Shown in pieces: positions 1-7,075 of a stretch of DNA of 9,892 nucleotides (position 1 is its first letter; the number at the start of each line of letters is the position of its first letter). Both the position numbers and the translations under genes were made by a program. The notes under the pieces are model-generated. The model was not told where the DNA came from. It worked only from the letters and a program-made list of their open reading frames with translations, and did not search any database. Source of the DNA: Candidatus Gastranaerophilales bacterium (GTDB taxonomy: Bacteria; Cyanobacteriota; Vampirovibrionia; Gastranaerophilales; Gastranaerophilaceae); contig CALVEE010000172.1 in NCBI GenBank assembly GCA_944326495.1, positions 1 to 9,892 on the forward strand, given 5' to 3'.

Positions 1-2
1 AT

Positions 3-509
3 ATGGATTCAGCAGACAGTGCGCCGGACACGGTAGACGAATTAGCGATGGAGCTTGCTACTATAAAACAACCCGCCAAAAGAATTGCAATTATCGGTTC
101 AAGAAATCTTGCTATTACTCATCAACAGATGATTGAAACTCTTACAACGGCTCTTGTAAGACAGGGTAATACTATTATAACCTCGGGTGGTTCTTGCGGT
201 ACTAATGCAGCTGCAATCAGAGGGGCAATGAAATCAAACCCTGATAAATTGAAAGTTATTTTGCCTCAAACTATCGGCCAGCAGCCTTCTGATGTTCAAG
301 ACCAGTTAATCGGTGTTCCGAATATCATTGAACACGCAGACAGGGCTATGATGACTCTCGCTGATGCTTCAAGAGTATGCAACAGAGAAATTATTGACGA
401 CTGCAACCAGCTTATATGTTTCTTGTCTCATACAAGTAAAACTTTGCATACGGCTGTTGAATATGCAGAAGAAAACCATAAAGTTGTAACAGTATTTTAT
501 TTGGATTAG
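3..509 (+). CDS. SLOG/Rossmann-fold protein, cyanobacterial 'DNA recombination-mediator protein A'-like (5' end at window edge)
   Basis: The 168 visible residues form a compact Rossmann-like protein. A beta strand leads into G32-S33-R34, followed about 27 residues later by a glycine-rich TSGGSCGTN loop (residues 60-68). This is the nucleotide-binding layout of the DprA/Smf and SLOG superfamily. The order of motifs (GSR, ITHQ, GTNAAAI.GAM, ILPQ, ADAS..CNREI, QLICF, EEN.KVVT.FY) matches, from memory, a short protein conserved in cyanobacteria and named DNA recombination-mediator protein A. Full DprA is longer and has extra domains, so competence or recombination function is not established; SLOG proteins can also bind or process nucleotide ligands. 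The first ATG lies two bases from the window edge with no visible ribosome site, so the true start may be upstream. About 50 bases separate it from the next gene, with no terminator seen. Confidence 0.75.
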   Translation: MDSADSAPDTVDELAMELATIKQPAKRIAIIGSRNLAITHQQMIETLTTALVRQGNTIITSGGSCGTNAAAIRGAMKSNPDKLKVILPQTIGQQPSDVQDQLIGVPNIIEHADRAMMTLADASRVCNREIIDDCNQLICFLSHTSKTLHTAVEYAEENHKVVTVFYLD

Positions 510-559
510 GGTCAATAATTCAGTATGATTATTACTTCTAATTCAAGGATTGAGAAGAT

Positions 560-1735
560 ATGGATTTGATAAAAAAACTCACGGGTAAAAATCCTGATGA
601 GTATGAAAATGTCGCAAAATCGCTTGTAGACAATTCTGACGTGAACCTTTTTTCTAAATTGGTTAAGCAGGATGATTTTTTGTTTGATTTTGTAAAAAAT
701 AATGTTGCTAAAAGAATAAGAAACGCATGTAATAAGGATAATTACCTTAATTTACTTAATTTTACCGAATTTTATTCAGCATCATATGATGATATGTTTG
801 CAGATATTTTGTATCAATACGGCGGATTAGAGCTTTTACCGGTTATTAAAGAGATTTTTCTTAATGGTACTGAAAGTCAGAAGGCGTATGCGGTTAAGTT
901 CTTTTCTCTTGTACCTAAAGAGTACATTGAAGATTTGATCCCGCTTTTAAGGACATCTGCATTATCAAAGTTTGAGCCGCTTGCTATAAATTCTATAGAG
1001 GCTTTATCACATCTGGGGGATGAGGTATCTAAAGAAGAGGCTCTTGCAAAATTAAAATCAGATGATGAATTTGAGCAGTATAATGCGGTTAAATTTCTGG
1101 TGACTTATCAGGCAAAAGATGCTGTGGATGATATTATTGAGGTCATGAAAAAATCAACTCTTTCAGAGAATATTGCGTCTGAAATTCCTTATCTGATATC
1201 ATTAGAAGAACTTTTAAAGAAGGATTTGGATAGCGGAATACTGGTTTTAAGCCATATAGTCAACGCTATACCCGAGATTATTCCGCCTTCTGCGGTTATA
1301 GATTACAACCTCTATAATATTTTTGAGGATTTGTATCTTGGAAATTTGACAAGTACTTCGGCAATACTTTTGAGATTGGCGAAAGATAAATTTGCAGAGC
1401 TTACATCAAATGAAGAATATTTATTTGACTCCGATAAAAACACTAAAGATGAGGTTTTGGCGGTTAACAGCCTCCTTAACGGCATTAAAAAACAAAAGCT
1501 TGATAGTTTATTATATGAAGAGCTTTATGACGGAAGCGATTTTGTATTATTTGCAGTTGATTTTGTTGATGAAATTGAAGAGCTGGAAACGCTTTTAGAC
1601 AGTACTAACCCGACTTTAATATTAAAAGTGCTGACACTTTTGAAAGAAAAAGAGGCTCTAACAGACTCTCATAAGGAGCTTGCGCTGAATAATGTTGTTA
1701 ATGACGGGATAAAAGAAGTTATAAAAGTTTTATAA
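560..1735 (+). CDS. Acidic HEAT-like alpha-helical repeat protein, function unknown
   Basis: This 391-residue protein has no signal peptide or transmembrane segment, so it is probably cytoplasmic. It is rich in Asp, Glu, Leu and Lys. Between about residues 85 and 200 it shows paired amphipathic helices of roughly 30-40 residues (for example ..LLPVIKEIFLNG..., then ..EDLIPLLRTSALSKFEP..., then ..AVKFLVTYQAKDAVDDIIEVMKK...), which is the pattern of HEAT or armadillo-type scaffolds. I see no catalytic motif. Such folds usually mediate protein-protein contacts, but no partner can be named. A Shine-Dalgarno-like AAGGA (545-549) sits 10 bases before the ATG. It follows the SLOG-type gene by 50 bases on the same strand and may share its transcript. 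The gene is intact, and its base composition resembles that of its neighbours. Confidence 0.8.
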   Translation: MDLIKKLTGKNPDEYENVAKSLVDNSDVNLFSKLVKQDDFLFDFVKNNVAKRIRNACNKDNYLNLLNFTEFYSASYDDMFADILYQYGGLELLPVIKEIFLNGTESQKAYAVKFFSLVPKEYIEDLIPLLRTSALSKFEPLAINSIEALSHLGDEVSKEEALAKLKSDDEFEQYNAVKFLVTYQAKDAVDDIIEVMKKSTLSENIASEIPYLISLEELLKKDLDSGILVLSHIVNAIPEIIPPSAVIDYNLYNIFEDLYLGNLTSTSAILLRLAKDKFAELTSNEEYLFDSDKNTKDEVLAVNSLLNGIKKQKLDSLLYEELYDGSDFVLFAVDFVDEIEELETLLDSTNPTLILKVLTLLKEKEALTDSHKELALNNVVNDGIKEVIKVL

Positions 1736-1755
1736 AGCAGAGTACACTAACAGTA

Positions 1756-1782
1756 GCGGAGCTTGCTCAGCGCCAACTTTTT
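1756..1782 (+). terminator. Weak candidate terminator after the HEAT-like gene
   Basis: An imperfect inverted repeat (1756-1762 against 1765-1771, one mismatch) is followed six bases later by five T residues at 1778-1782. The loop is very small and the gap to the T run is long, so termination would be weak. It lies between two convergent genes, where a terminator is expected. Confidence 0.3.
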
Positions 1783-2065
1783 ATAAAATATAATCCGAAT
1801 TTCCCAATTCCAAATCTTTATTCAACTCTCTTATTAAACCGGATGATATTATCCAGTTGATTTTACCTTCCGGATATTTAATAAAATGCTTTGTTGAGCA
1901 CATGGTTGATACGTAGCAGGCATCAAGTACATTCATAAATGAAATATCAATACTCATATTTTCACAATGGTAATGTTCAATATATGAACTGATAATTTCT
2001 ACCGCCTCATGCGGATTAGAAGTATTCGGGGTAAGAGTACTTGATTTGGGTAATAGTTGTAACAT
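1781..2065 (-). CDS. Small conserved-looking protein, possibly STAS-like
   Basis: A 94-residue protein with a Shine-Dalgarno AAGGA (complement of 2074-2078) 8 bases before the ATG. The visible pattern is a strand (about residues 37-44, MSIDISFM), a turn with LDA, a helix, then a KYPEGKINWIISS strand and a final helix (LIRELNKDL). This beta-DA-helix-beta-helix order recalls a STAS or anti-sigma-antagonist-like domain, but that is an inference. The serine that is phosphorylated in classical STAS anti-anti-sigma factors is not clearly present, since an Ala follows the Asp. It is divergent from kdsC, with 114 bases between the two start codons. Its 3' end faces the HEAT-like gene about 45 bases away. 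The strong ribosome site and a composition unlike antisense noise argue that it is real. Confidence 0.6.
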   Translation of the reverse strand: MLQLLPKSSTLTPNTSNPHEAVEIISSYIEHYHCENMSIDISFMNVLDACYVSTMCSTKHFIKYPEGKINWIISSGLIRELNKDLELGNSDYIL

Positions 2066-2120
2066 GTATATTTTCCTTGATATTATTTTCTACGGATTTA
2101 TTAAAAAAAACTTTACATAT

Positions 2121-2151
2121 TTGTAGTTAAATCCTCCGATTGGAGTATAAT
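2121..2151 (+). promoter_or_regulatory. Putative promoter of kdsC with a small dyad in the spacer
   Basis: A perfect TATAAT -10 box at 2146-2151 lies 28 bases before the kdsC ATG. The best -35 candidate is TTGTAG (2121-2126) at a long 19-base spacing; TAGTTA (2124-2129) at 16 is an alternative. Directly against the -10 box lies CTCC-GATT-GGAG (2134-2145), a short inverted repeat that could be an operator half-site pair. The predicted leader carries a clear Shine-Dalgarno, AGAGG at 2169-2173, six bases before the start codon. Confidence 0.45.
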
Positions 2152-2179
2152 AAAAATAGTTTAAGAAAAGAGGTAAATT

Positions 2180-2725
2180 ATGAGCAAAGAAAATGCGCTT
2201 GAGGCAGCAAAAAAGATAAAAATGCTTGTGTTTGACGTAGACGGGGTTATGACTGACGGAAGTATTACGTATGATGAAAACGGGGTTGAATATAAAACAT
2301 TTAATGCAAAAGACGGGCATGGGGTTATCAGAATGCGCAACTCCGGATTTATAACCGCAATTATTACGGCCAGAAATAACGGTACTGTTCAGCATAGAGC
2401 TAAAAATCTTAATTTTACCGAACTTTATCAGGGAAGAAAATACAAGCTCCCTGCTTTAGAAGAATTAATGCAGAAATACAACCTTTCTTATGAAAACGTA
2501 AGTTATATGGGAGATGACCTGCCGGATATTTGTATTTTAGAAAAAGTAGGCCTTGCCTGCTGTCCGGCTGATGCGGTTAAGGAAGTTAAAGAAATCTGCA
2601 ATTTCCACTCATCATTAGGGGGCGGAAAAGGAGCTGTCAGAGAGCTGTGCGATTTTATTCTTGATGCGCAGGGAATTGAAAAAGAATACATTATAGCAGA
2701 AGGCTCTTCCTCAGCTAAGGCTTAA
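2180..2725 (+). CDS. kdsC: 3-deoxy-D-manno-octulosonate 8-phosphate phosphatase (KdsC), HAD family
   Basis: KdsC removes the phosphate from Kdo-8-phosphate to give free Kdo, the sugar that joins lipid A to the LPS core; it acts in the cytoplasm as a cap-less HAD phosphatase. In the 181 residues, motif I is FDVDGVMTDG with nucleophile D19 and general acid D21. Then follow KDGHGV (the substrate-side loop typical of KdsC), IITARN (motif II Thr), a motif III lysine in the GRKYKLPALEEL region, MGDDLPD (motif IV Mg-binding acids) and the C-terminal GGGKGAVREL signature. Length and motif spacing are as usual for the family, apart from a short extra Ser/Ala/Lys tail. The related Kdn/NeuNAc-9-phosphate phosphatases share the fold, but the C-terminal signature favours KdsC. 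Its last 11 bases overlap the convergent aminotransferase gene. No other kds gene is in the window. Confidence 0.85.
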   Translation: MSKENALEAAKKIKMLVFDVDGVMTDGSITYDENGVEYKTFNAKDGHGVIRMRNSGFITAIITARNNGTVQHRAKNLNFTELYQGRKYKLPALEELMQKYNLSYENVSYMGDDLPDICILEKVGLACCPADAVKEVKEICNFHSSLGGGKGAVRELCDFILDAQGIEKEYIIAEGSSSAKA

Positions 2726-3797
2726 ACTTTGAAATTCTATCAAGGGCTTCGCCTAAATTATCCGCACAGAAACCAAGCCTTGCATAACCTTCCATCTCCA
2801 TTGTTTCTCCGGGAAGCAGAGCAACGCCGGTTGAATTTTGGAGTTTTCTGCAGTATTCGCGGGAAGGAATATCGTAATTGTACTTTAACAAAACCGTTGT
2901 ACCGCCGGATGGCAGAATACATCTAAATTCCGGATTAGCTTCAAGCCAGCTTTTTAATACATTTACCCCGGAGCGCATTATTTCGACATTCCGCCGGGCT
3001 ATAAAATCTCTGTTCTCAAGTGCAATTGAGGCAAAATAATCATCTAAAATGCTTACGCTTATTGTATTATACTGTCTCTGATGATTAATTTCTTTAATTA
3101 AATCTTCTCTTCCAACCACCCATCCTACGCGGAGACCGGGAAGCGAATATGTTTTAGACATACTGCCGACGGAAATTCCACGTTCATAAAGGTCTGTTAT
3201 TGATTTAGAATATGGTTTCCCGATTAGATTAAGCCCTCTATAGACCTCATCAGACAGTATCCAGACATTTTTCTTCCGTGCAATTTTTACAATCTCTTCC
3301 AGCATCCAATCAGGAATTACAGAACCTGTCGGATTATTAGGGTTATTAAGACACAGGAGTTTGGTTTTTGAAGTTATAACTCTGTCAAGCTCCGCCAAAT
3401 CCGGAAGCCATTTATTTTCTTCTTTTAAAAAATAAAATTTTACACGACTTCCGAGCGATTCGGGGATTGAATAATGTTGCTGGTATGTTGGAACTATAGA
3501 TACAACCTCATCTCCTCTTTCTAAAAGTGACAAAAACACAAGCTGGTTTGCGCCTATTGCACCATGTGTAACAGTTATATTTTCAATTTCCCGGGTTTCA
3601 TAAAGAGATTTTATTGCAGTTTTCAAACGCAATGAGCCTTCAATATCACCATAGCCGAGTTTTACGTTAAATATTTCTTTTGAATACGGTAAATCATTTA
3701 CACTTAAAGGCGCAATACAGGTTGTAGTTAAATCATACTCCGCACGCGGACAATACCTGTTCATCCATTCTTCTATCTTAAATCCCGCAATCTTCAT
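2715..3797 (-). CDS. PLP-dependent class I/II aminotransferase (fold type I)
   Basis: A 360-residue cytoplasmic enzyme with all the marks of the aspartate-aminotransferase superfamily. These are NNPNNPTG (cofactor-contacting N155), SDEVYRGL (D183 for the pyridine nitrogen, Y186), SMSKTYSLPGLRVGW (Schiff-base lysine K215, then the phosphate-binding Arg), and ARLGF near the end (R340, the substrate carboxylate-binding Arg). It probably transfers an amino group between an amino acid and a 2-oxo acid; the donor and acceptor cannot be told from sequence. The N terminus (..EEWMNRY..YDLTTTCIAPL..) resembles a subgroup of uncharacterised class I/II aminotransferases often found in anaerobes. The length is a little short of AspC (about 396) but complete. 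There is no Shine-Dalgarno before the ATG; a TATGAT box (complement of 3809-3814) would start the mRNA about 4-5 bases upstream. Neighbours give no pathway clue. Confidence 0.85.
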   Translation of the reverse strand: MKIAGFKIEEWMNRYCPRAEYDLTTTCIAPLSVNDLPYSKEIFNVKLGYGDIEGSLRLKTAIKSLYETREIENITVTHGAIGANQLVFLSLLERGDEVVSIVPTYQQHYSIPESLGSRVKFYFLKEENKWLPDLAELDRVITSKTKLLCLNNPNNPTGSVIPDWMLEEIVKIARKKNVWILSDEVYRGLNLIGKPYSKSITDLYERGISVGSMSKTYSLPGLRVGWVVGREDLIKEINHQRQYNTISVSILDDYFASIALENRDFIARRNVEIMRSGVNVLKSWLEANPEFRCILPSGGTTVLLKYNYDIPSREYCRKLQNSTGVALLPGETMEMEGYARLGFCADNLGEALDRISKFKP

Positions 3798-3820
3798 AAA
3801 AATATACTATCATAAAAGGA

Positions 3821-3849
3821 TTGTCTTTAAATATGTTTCCTGATAAAAT
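3821..3849 (+). promoter_or_regulatory. Putative promoter of the serpin-like gene, placing transcription start near the ATG
   Basis: TTGTCT (3821-3826) and TAAAAT (3844-3849) are separated by 17 bases, matching 4/6 and 5/6 of the sigma-70 consensus. Initiation about 7 bases after the -10 box falls near 3856, only 3 bases before the ATG at 3859. No Shine-Dalgarno is visible in between. The element lies in a 61-base divergent gap and shares space with a minus-strand TATGAT box (3809-3814) for the aminotransferase. Confidence 0.45.
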
Positions 3850-3858
3850 TTTGTTATT

Positions 3859-4869
3859 ATGAAAAAACTAATTTTATCTTTATTTACAGCATTATTAATG
3901 CTATCACCGGTATTTGCCGGAGGAATTGATGTTCTTCCTACAATGCAGAGCAAAACTAATGTACAGGACAGAGTCTGGGTCGGAACTTTCCAGATTGTAT
4001 GGAATGATTTTATGGACAAAATTGCGTTCAATCAAATTAAATTCCCCGGCGGAACTCCTGTTATAGTAAACGAACTCAATAAACAAGAGTTTACTATAGA
4101 AGACTTGAACGAAAAATGCTACTACAAATATGTAGGAAAAATCAAGAAAAATACAAAGAAAGTTATTGCAAAAGCTATTAAGAAGAAATTTAAAGAGACA
4201 AGTGACCTTTTAGATAAGCTTGACATGACTCCTGATAAAAACAGGTTTATTGTGTATGCAATGCTCAAAAAAGATTTCGAGTTTGTAAATCCGTTTGATA
4301 AGCTCGGGAAATCAGCTTTTAGAGATACAGAAGCCGAGTATTTTGGGATTGACGGACAGTCTGATAAAGCTCTCGATGAAGGAGTTAAGGTTTTATTCTA
4401 TAATAATCCTTCTGACTATGCTGTGCTTCTTGATACAAACGGAAAAGACGAGGTTTATTTATATAAAACTCCCACAACCAAAACCTTTAATTACATTTAT
4501 GCAGATATGCTGAAAAAACAGGATGCATATGAAGGTAATACAGAATTTGGAGACAGCGATGAACTGAAAGTGCCTAATCTTAAGTTCTTTGAAGAGAAAT
4601 CCTTTGATGAAGTAACTGGAAAAAGGATAAAAGGTACAAATTTAGTAATCGACCAGGCTCTGGAAACAATTAAGTTTGAGATGAATAATACCGGCGTAAA
4701 ATTAAAAAGTGAAGCTGCAATTACCGCAATGATGACAGCTCTTGCACCGCCTGAGGAGCCTAGAATGTTTTATTTTGATGATACATTTGTTGTATTCTTG
4801 AAAGAAAAAAGAAAAGCAAAACCGTATTTTGCACTTCGCGTGTATGATATAAATAATTTTCAGGAATAG
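3859..4869 (+). CDS. Secreted serpin-like protein
   Basis: The protein has 336 residues. Residues 1-20 are a clear Sec signal peptide (MKK, hydrophobic core, SPVFA, cut before GG), so it is exported. The C-terminal part reads like a serpin. The stretch 304-314 fits 10 of 11 positions of the serpin signature (F-Y-F-D-D-T-F-V-V-F-L; D308 replaces a basic or polar residue). It is preceded by a hinge and reactive-loop-like segment (NNTG at 276-279, SEAAITAM at 284-291, then APPEEP), and followed by a final strand, YFALRVYD. A middle portion with NPFDKLGKSAFRDTEAEYF recalls the serpin 'kpFd..T....F' region. The N-terminal helices are not recognisable and the loop is about five residues longer than in antitrypsin, so protease inhibition is possible but unproven. 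There is no Shine-Dalgarno; the signal peptide fixes the start. A strong hairpin follows. Confidence 0.6.
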   Translation: MKKLILSLFTALLMLSPVFAGGIDVLPTMQSKTNVQDRVWVGTFQIVWNDFMDKIAFNQIKFPGGTPVIVNELNKQEFTIEDLNEKCYYKYVGKIKKNTKKVIAKAIKKKFKETSDLLDKLDMTPDKNRFIVYAMLKKDFEFVNPFDKLGKSAFRDTEAEYFGIDGQSDKALDEGVKVLFYNNPSDYAVLLDTNGKDEVYLYKTPTTKTFNYIYADMLKKQDAYEGNTEFGDSDELKVPNLKFFEEKSFDEVTGKRIKGTNLVIDQALETIKFEMNNTGVKLKSEAAITAMMTALAPPEEPRMFYFDDTFVVFLKEKRKAKPYFALRVYDINNFQE

Positions 4870-4874
4870 TTTTT

Positions 4875-4906
4875 GAGGGCGCATTATCGAAGATAATGCG
4901 CCTTTC
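4875..4906 (+). terminator. Strong hairpin terminator after the serpin-like gene
   Basis: A perfect 11-base-pair stem (4878-4888 with 4892-4902) encloses a GAA loop and can be extended by G-U and A-U pairs to 14. A short TTTC follows, and a longer T run occurs at 4923-4928. It starts 6 bases after the stop codon. The T tract next to the stem is short, so it may act mainly as a 3' stabiliser. Confidence 0.6.
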
Positions 4907-5034
4907 AGACGATAAAATGTAATTTTTTATTACAGGGTTTTCTTTTTGCATATTTATATATTAAAATATTAATTATAAAAGACTTTGGTCAGTTGCTATT
5001 TATCGGGATTAATAAACAGTTGGGAAGGATTTGA
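4907..5034 (+). promoter_or_regulatory. AT-rich upstream region of the transglycosylase gene, with a strong ribosome site
   Basis: The stretch 4951-4980 is almost purely A and T and holds several -10-like words (for example TATAAA at 4974-4979), but no -35/-10 pair with good spacing stands out. A strong Shine-Dalgarno, GGAAGGA (5023-5029), lies five bases before the ATG at 5035 and fixes that start. Confidence 0.35.
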
Positions 5035-6999
5035 ATGAGAAGAAGAAGGCATAAGTATGATTTGTATATAGTAATATTTCTGGCTATATTTACTTTAGGT
5101 TATTTTATATATAACCACGCTTCTTCAGAATCCCGCGGGGTAGAAAATTATTCGGAAGCACTTGAGTCTTATAAATCTTGCGATTATGAAACTGCATATC
5201 AAAAGTTCGGCAAAGTTCCGTCCGGCTCAAGCCTTAAAAAGCCCGCACTTTTCAGACAAGCGAGGTGTGCTACTAATCTTGATAACAAAGAATTAGCAAT
5301 AAAAAAATATAATCGTATAGTACGCTCCGGCTCAAAATCTACAATTGCTCCCATAAGCGAATATAATATGGCAGTTCTTATGTTTGATACAAAAGATAAG
5401 AGGGCTAAGAAGCATTTTAAAAGGATTATAAAAAAATTCCCGACAAGTGATTACGCTATAGCGTCAGAGTATTATTTAGGGCTGATTGAACTTGAAAATT
5501 TACCGAAGAGCGAAAAACGACAGGCAAAAGCAAAAGAAAGGGCTTCAATATATTTTAAAAATTATATAGAAAAATCTCCTGACGGCAGGTTTGCAATAAA
5601 TGCAGTCGATGAAATCTTAAAACTTGATACAAAATTAAATAATTATAACAATTTATTGATAGCGAAAGCCTATTATGCAAACGGGGATTACGAAAAAGCG
5701 AGAGATTTTTTGAATAAAACAACTTTAGCCGAAAGCTGGTCTGATTTTGCGAAAAATGAATATAAACTCGGCAACAAAGACAAAGGTAATTATTATACAG
5801 AGCTGGGTTTAAAACAACACGCGTTTAATACCGAGCCGAATGATGTTTACGAAGTTATAGACAGTTATATAGCAGCATATCCTACAAGAAAAGACGGGAT
5901 AACAAAATTAGTTAGTTTAGGGGCAGGTTCAACCGGGGCTGATTATATCTCATATTTGAATTGTAATGAAGTAGTAGCTTCAAATGTCAAAGAAGCCTGC
6001 TATAGAACTCTGTATGAAAAATACCCAAACGGTCAGTTCTCTGCGGATTCCCTGTATAATCTTTTTATAACAAAATATCTTCAGAAAAAATATTATGATG
6101 CTCAAAGACTCGGTTTTCTACATTTAAAGAAATTCCCGAATGTAAAATCAAGCCCTGCTGTAACATATTTTATGGGTAAAATTGCCTATAAACTTAAACA
6201 TTACGAAAATGCAAACAGCTATTACCGCAAAGTTCTTGCTAAATATCCGGATACTTACTACGCTTACAGAGCAAATTATAATCTGTTTAAAGAAGATGGA
6301 GTGCTTCCGTTTGGAGAACTGAATGATAAACCTGTAGTGTTTCCTTATAAAAAATCTCTGGACAAAAATCTGGTTGTAAAACTCGCGTATCTAAAGGATT
6401 ATGATTTGGTAGAAGAACTCTGTAAAAAAGATAAGTTTATTCAGAGCTGGGTAGCATATGAAAAAGGAAATTATACAATTTCTGCTGTTTTAGCACGCAA
6501 TGCAATGGATGAATTAGAAATGAAGCCTTCTTTTGAGGATTTGAGATGGAGACTTGTTTATCCGACACATTATTATGAGATTGTCGATAAGGTTAAGGGT
6601 GACAATAACCCGATTATTTTGGAATCAATAATAAAAGAAGAAAGCCACTTTAATCCTGATGCAAAGAGTTCTGTCGGAGCAATCGGTCTAATGCAGTTAA
6701 TGCCTGCAACATATAATGAAGTTGTGACAAAACATAAAATACCTTCAAATCCGGATAAAGTAACGGCCAATATAACAGCAGGAAGCTATTATTATACAAG
6801 TCTGAAACGGATGCTCGGCAGTAAAGACCTGTATGCAATATCAGCATATAACGGTGGAATAGGTTCTGTTTCAAATTGGTTTTCAAAACTCATATACTCT
6901 GATACTGATGAGTTTGTAGAACAAATTCCTTATCCCGAAACAAAGAATTATGTAAAAAAAGTCCTCAGAACATACTGGGTTTACGGGAATGTTTATTAA
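5035..6999 (+). CDS. Membrane-anchored Slt-type lytic transglycosylase with TPR-like repeats
   Basis: The 654-residue protein starts with a basic stretch (MRRRRHK) and one membrane segment (about residues 9-26), so it should be anchored in the inner membrane facing the periplasm. Residues about 35-450 are tetratricopeptide-like helix pairs (SYKSCDYETAYQKF, NKELAIKKYNRIV, KRAKKHFKRIIKKFP, HYENANSYYRKVLAKYP). The C-terminal 130 residues are a GH23 catalytic domain. It contains IIKEESHFNP with catalytic E536, then SSVGAIGLMQLMPAT, then YAISAYNGGIGSVSNW, then the closing PYPETKNYVKKVL. It cleaves peptidoglycan between MurNAc and GlcNAc with formation of a 1,6-anhydro end. The domain order and size match soluble lytic transglycosylase (Slt70). 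The closest E. coli model lacks the membrane anchor. It lies 76 bases before tmk with only a weak terminator between. Confidence 0.88.
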   Translation: MRRRRHKYDLYIVIFLAIFTLGYFIYNHASSESRGVENYSEALESYKSCDYETAYQKFGKVPSGSSLKKPALFRQARCATNLDNKELAIKKYNRIVRSGSKSTIAPISEYNMAVLMFDTKDKRAKKHFKRIIKKFPTSDYAIASEYYLGLIELENLPKSEKRQAKAKERASIYFKNYIEKSPDGRFAINAVDEILKLDTKLNNYNNLLIAKAYYANGDYEKARDFLNKTTLAESWSDFAKNEYKLGNKDKGNYYTELGLKQHAFNTEPNDVYEVIDSYIAAYPTRKDGITKLVSLGAGSTGADYISYLNCNEVVASNVKEACYRTLYEKYPNGQFSADSLYNLFITKYLQKKYYDAQRLGFLHLKKFPNVKSSPAVTYFMGKIAYKLKHYENANSYYRKVLAKYPDTYYAYRANYNLFKEDGVLPFGELNDKPVVFPYKKSLDKNLVVKLAYLKDYDLVEELCKKDKFIQSWVAYEKGNYTISAVLARNAMDELEMKPSFEDLRWRLVYPTHYYEIVDKVKGDNNPIILESIIKEESHFNPDAKSSVGAIGLMQLMPATYNEVVTKHKIPSNPDKVTANITAGSYYYTSLKRMLGSKDLYAISAYNGGIGSVSNWFSKLIYSDTDEFVEQIPYPETKNYVKKVLRTYWVYGNVY

Positions 7000-7008
7000 T
7001 AATCAAGT

Positions 7009-7022
7009 AAAAAAGCTTTTTT
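7009..7022. terminator. A/T palindrome after the transglycosylase gene, weak terminator at best
   Basis: Six A, GC, six T form a 14-base perfect palindrome 10 bases after the stop codon. On either strand it ends in a T run, but the stem is almost entirely A-T, so its strength is doubtful. Confidence 0.3.
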
Positions 7023-7041
7023 GAATCTACCTGGAATAGGA

Positions 7042-7069
7042 TTGTAAACTGATATTTATCAAATAGAAT
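7042..7069 (+). promoter_or_regulatory. Putative tmk-prfB promoter with predicted start at the ATG
   Basis: TTGTAA (7042-7047) and TAGAAT (7064-7069) are separated by 16 bases (4/6 and 5/6 matches). Seven bases on from the -10 box is 7076, the A of the tmk ATG. There is no Shine-Dalgarno before the start, consistent with a leaderless message. Confidence 0.4.
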
Positions 7070-7075
7070 AGTTAT

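Noticed and set aside
1392..1598. 68-codon plus-strand frame inside the HEAT-like gene
   Set aside because: It lies wholly within a longer, well-supported coding frame with its own ribosome site and has no independent support.
4702..4951. Two minus-strand frames opposite the end of the serpin-like gene
   Set aside because: They are antisense to a signal-peptide-bearing gene and cross its terminator hairpin; they have no ribosome site and show low-complexity Phe/Lys content.
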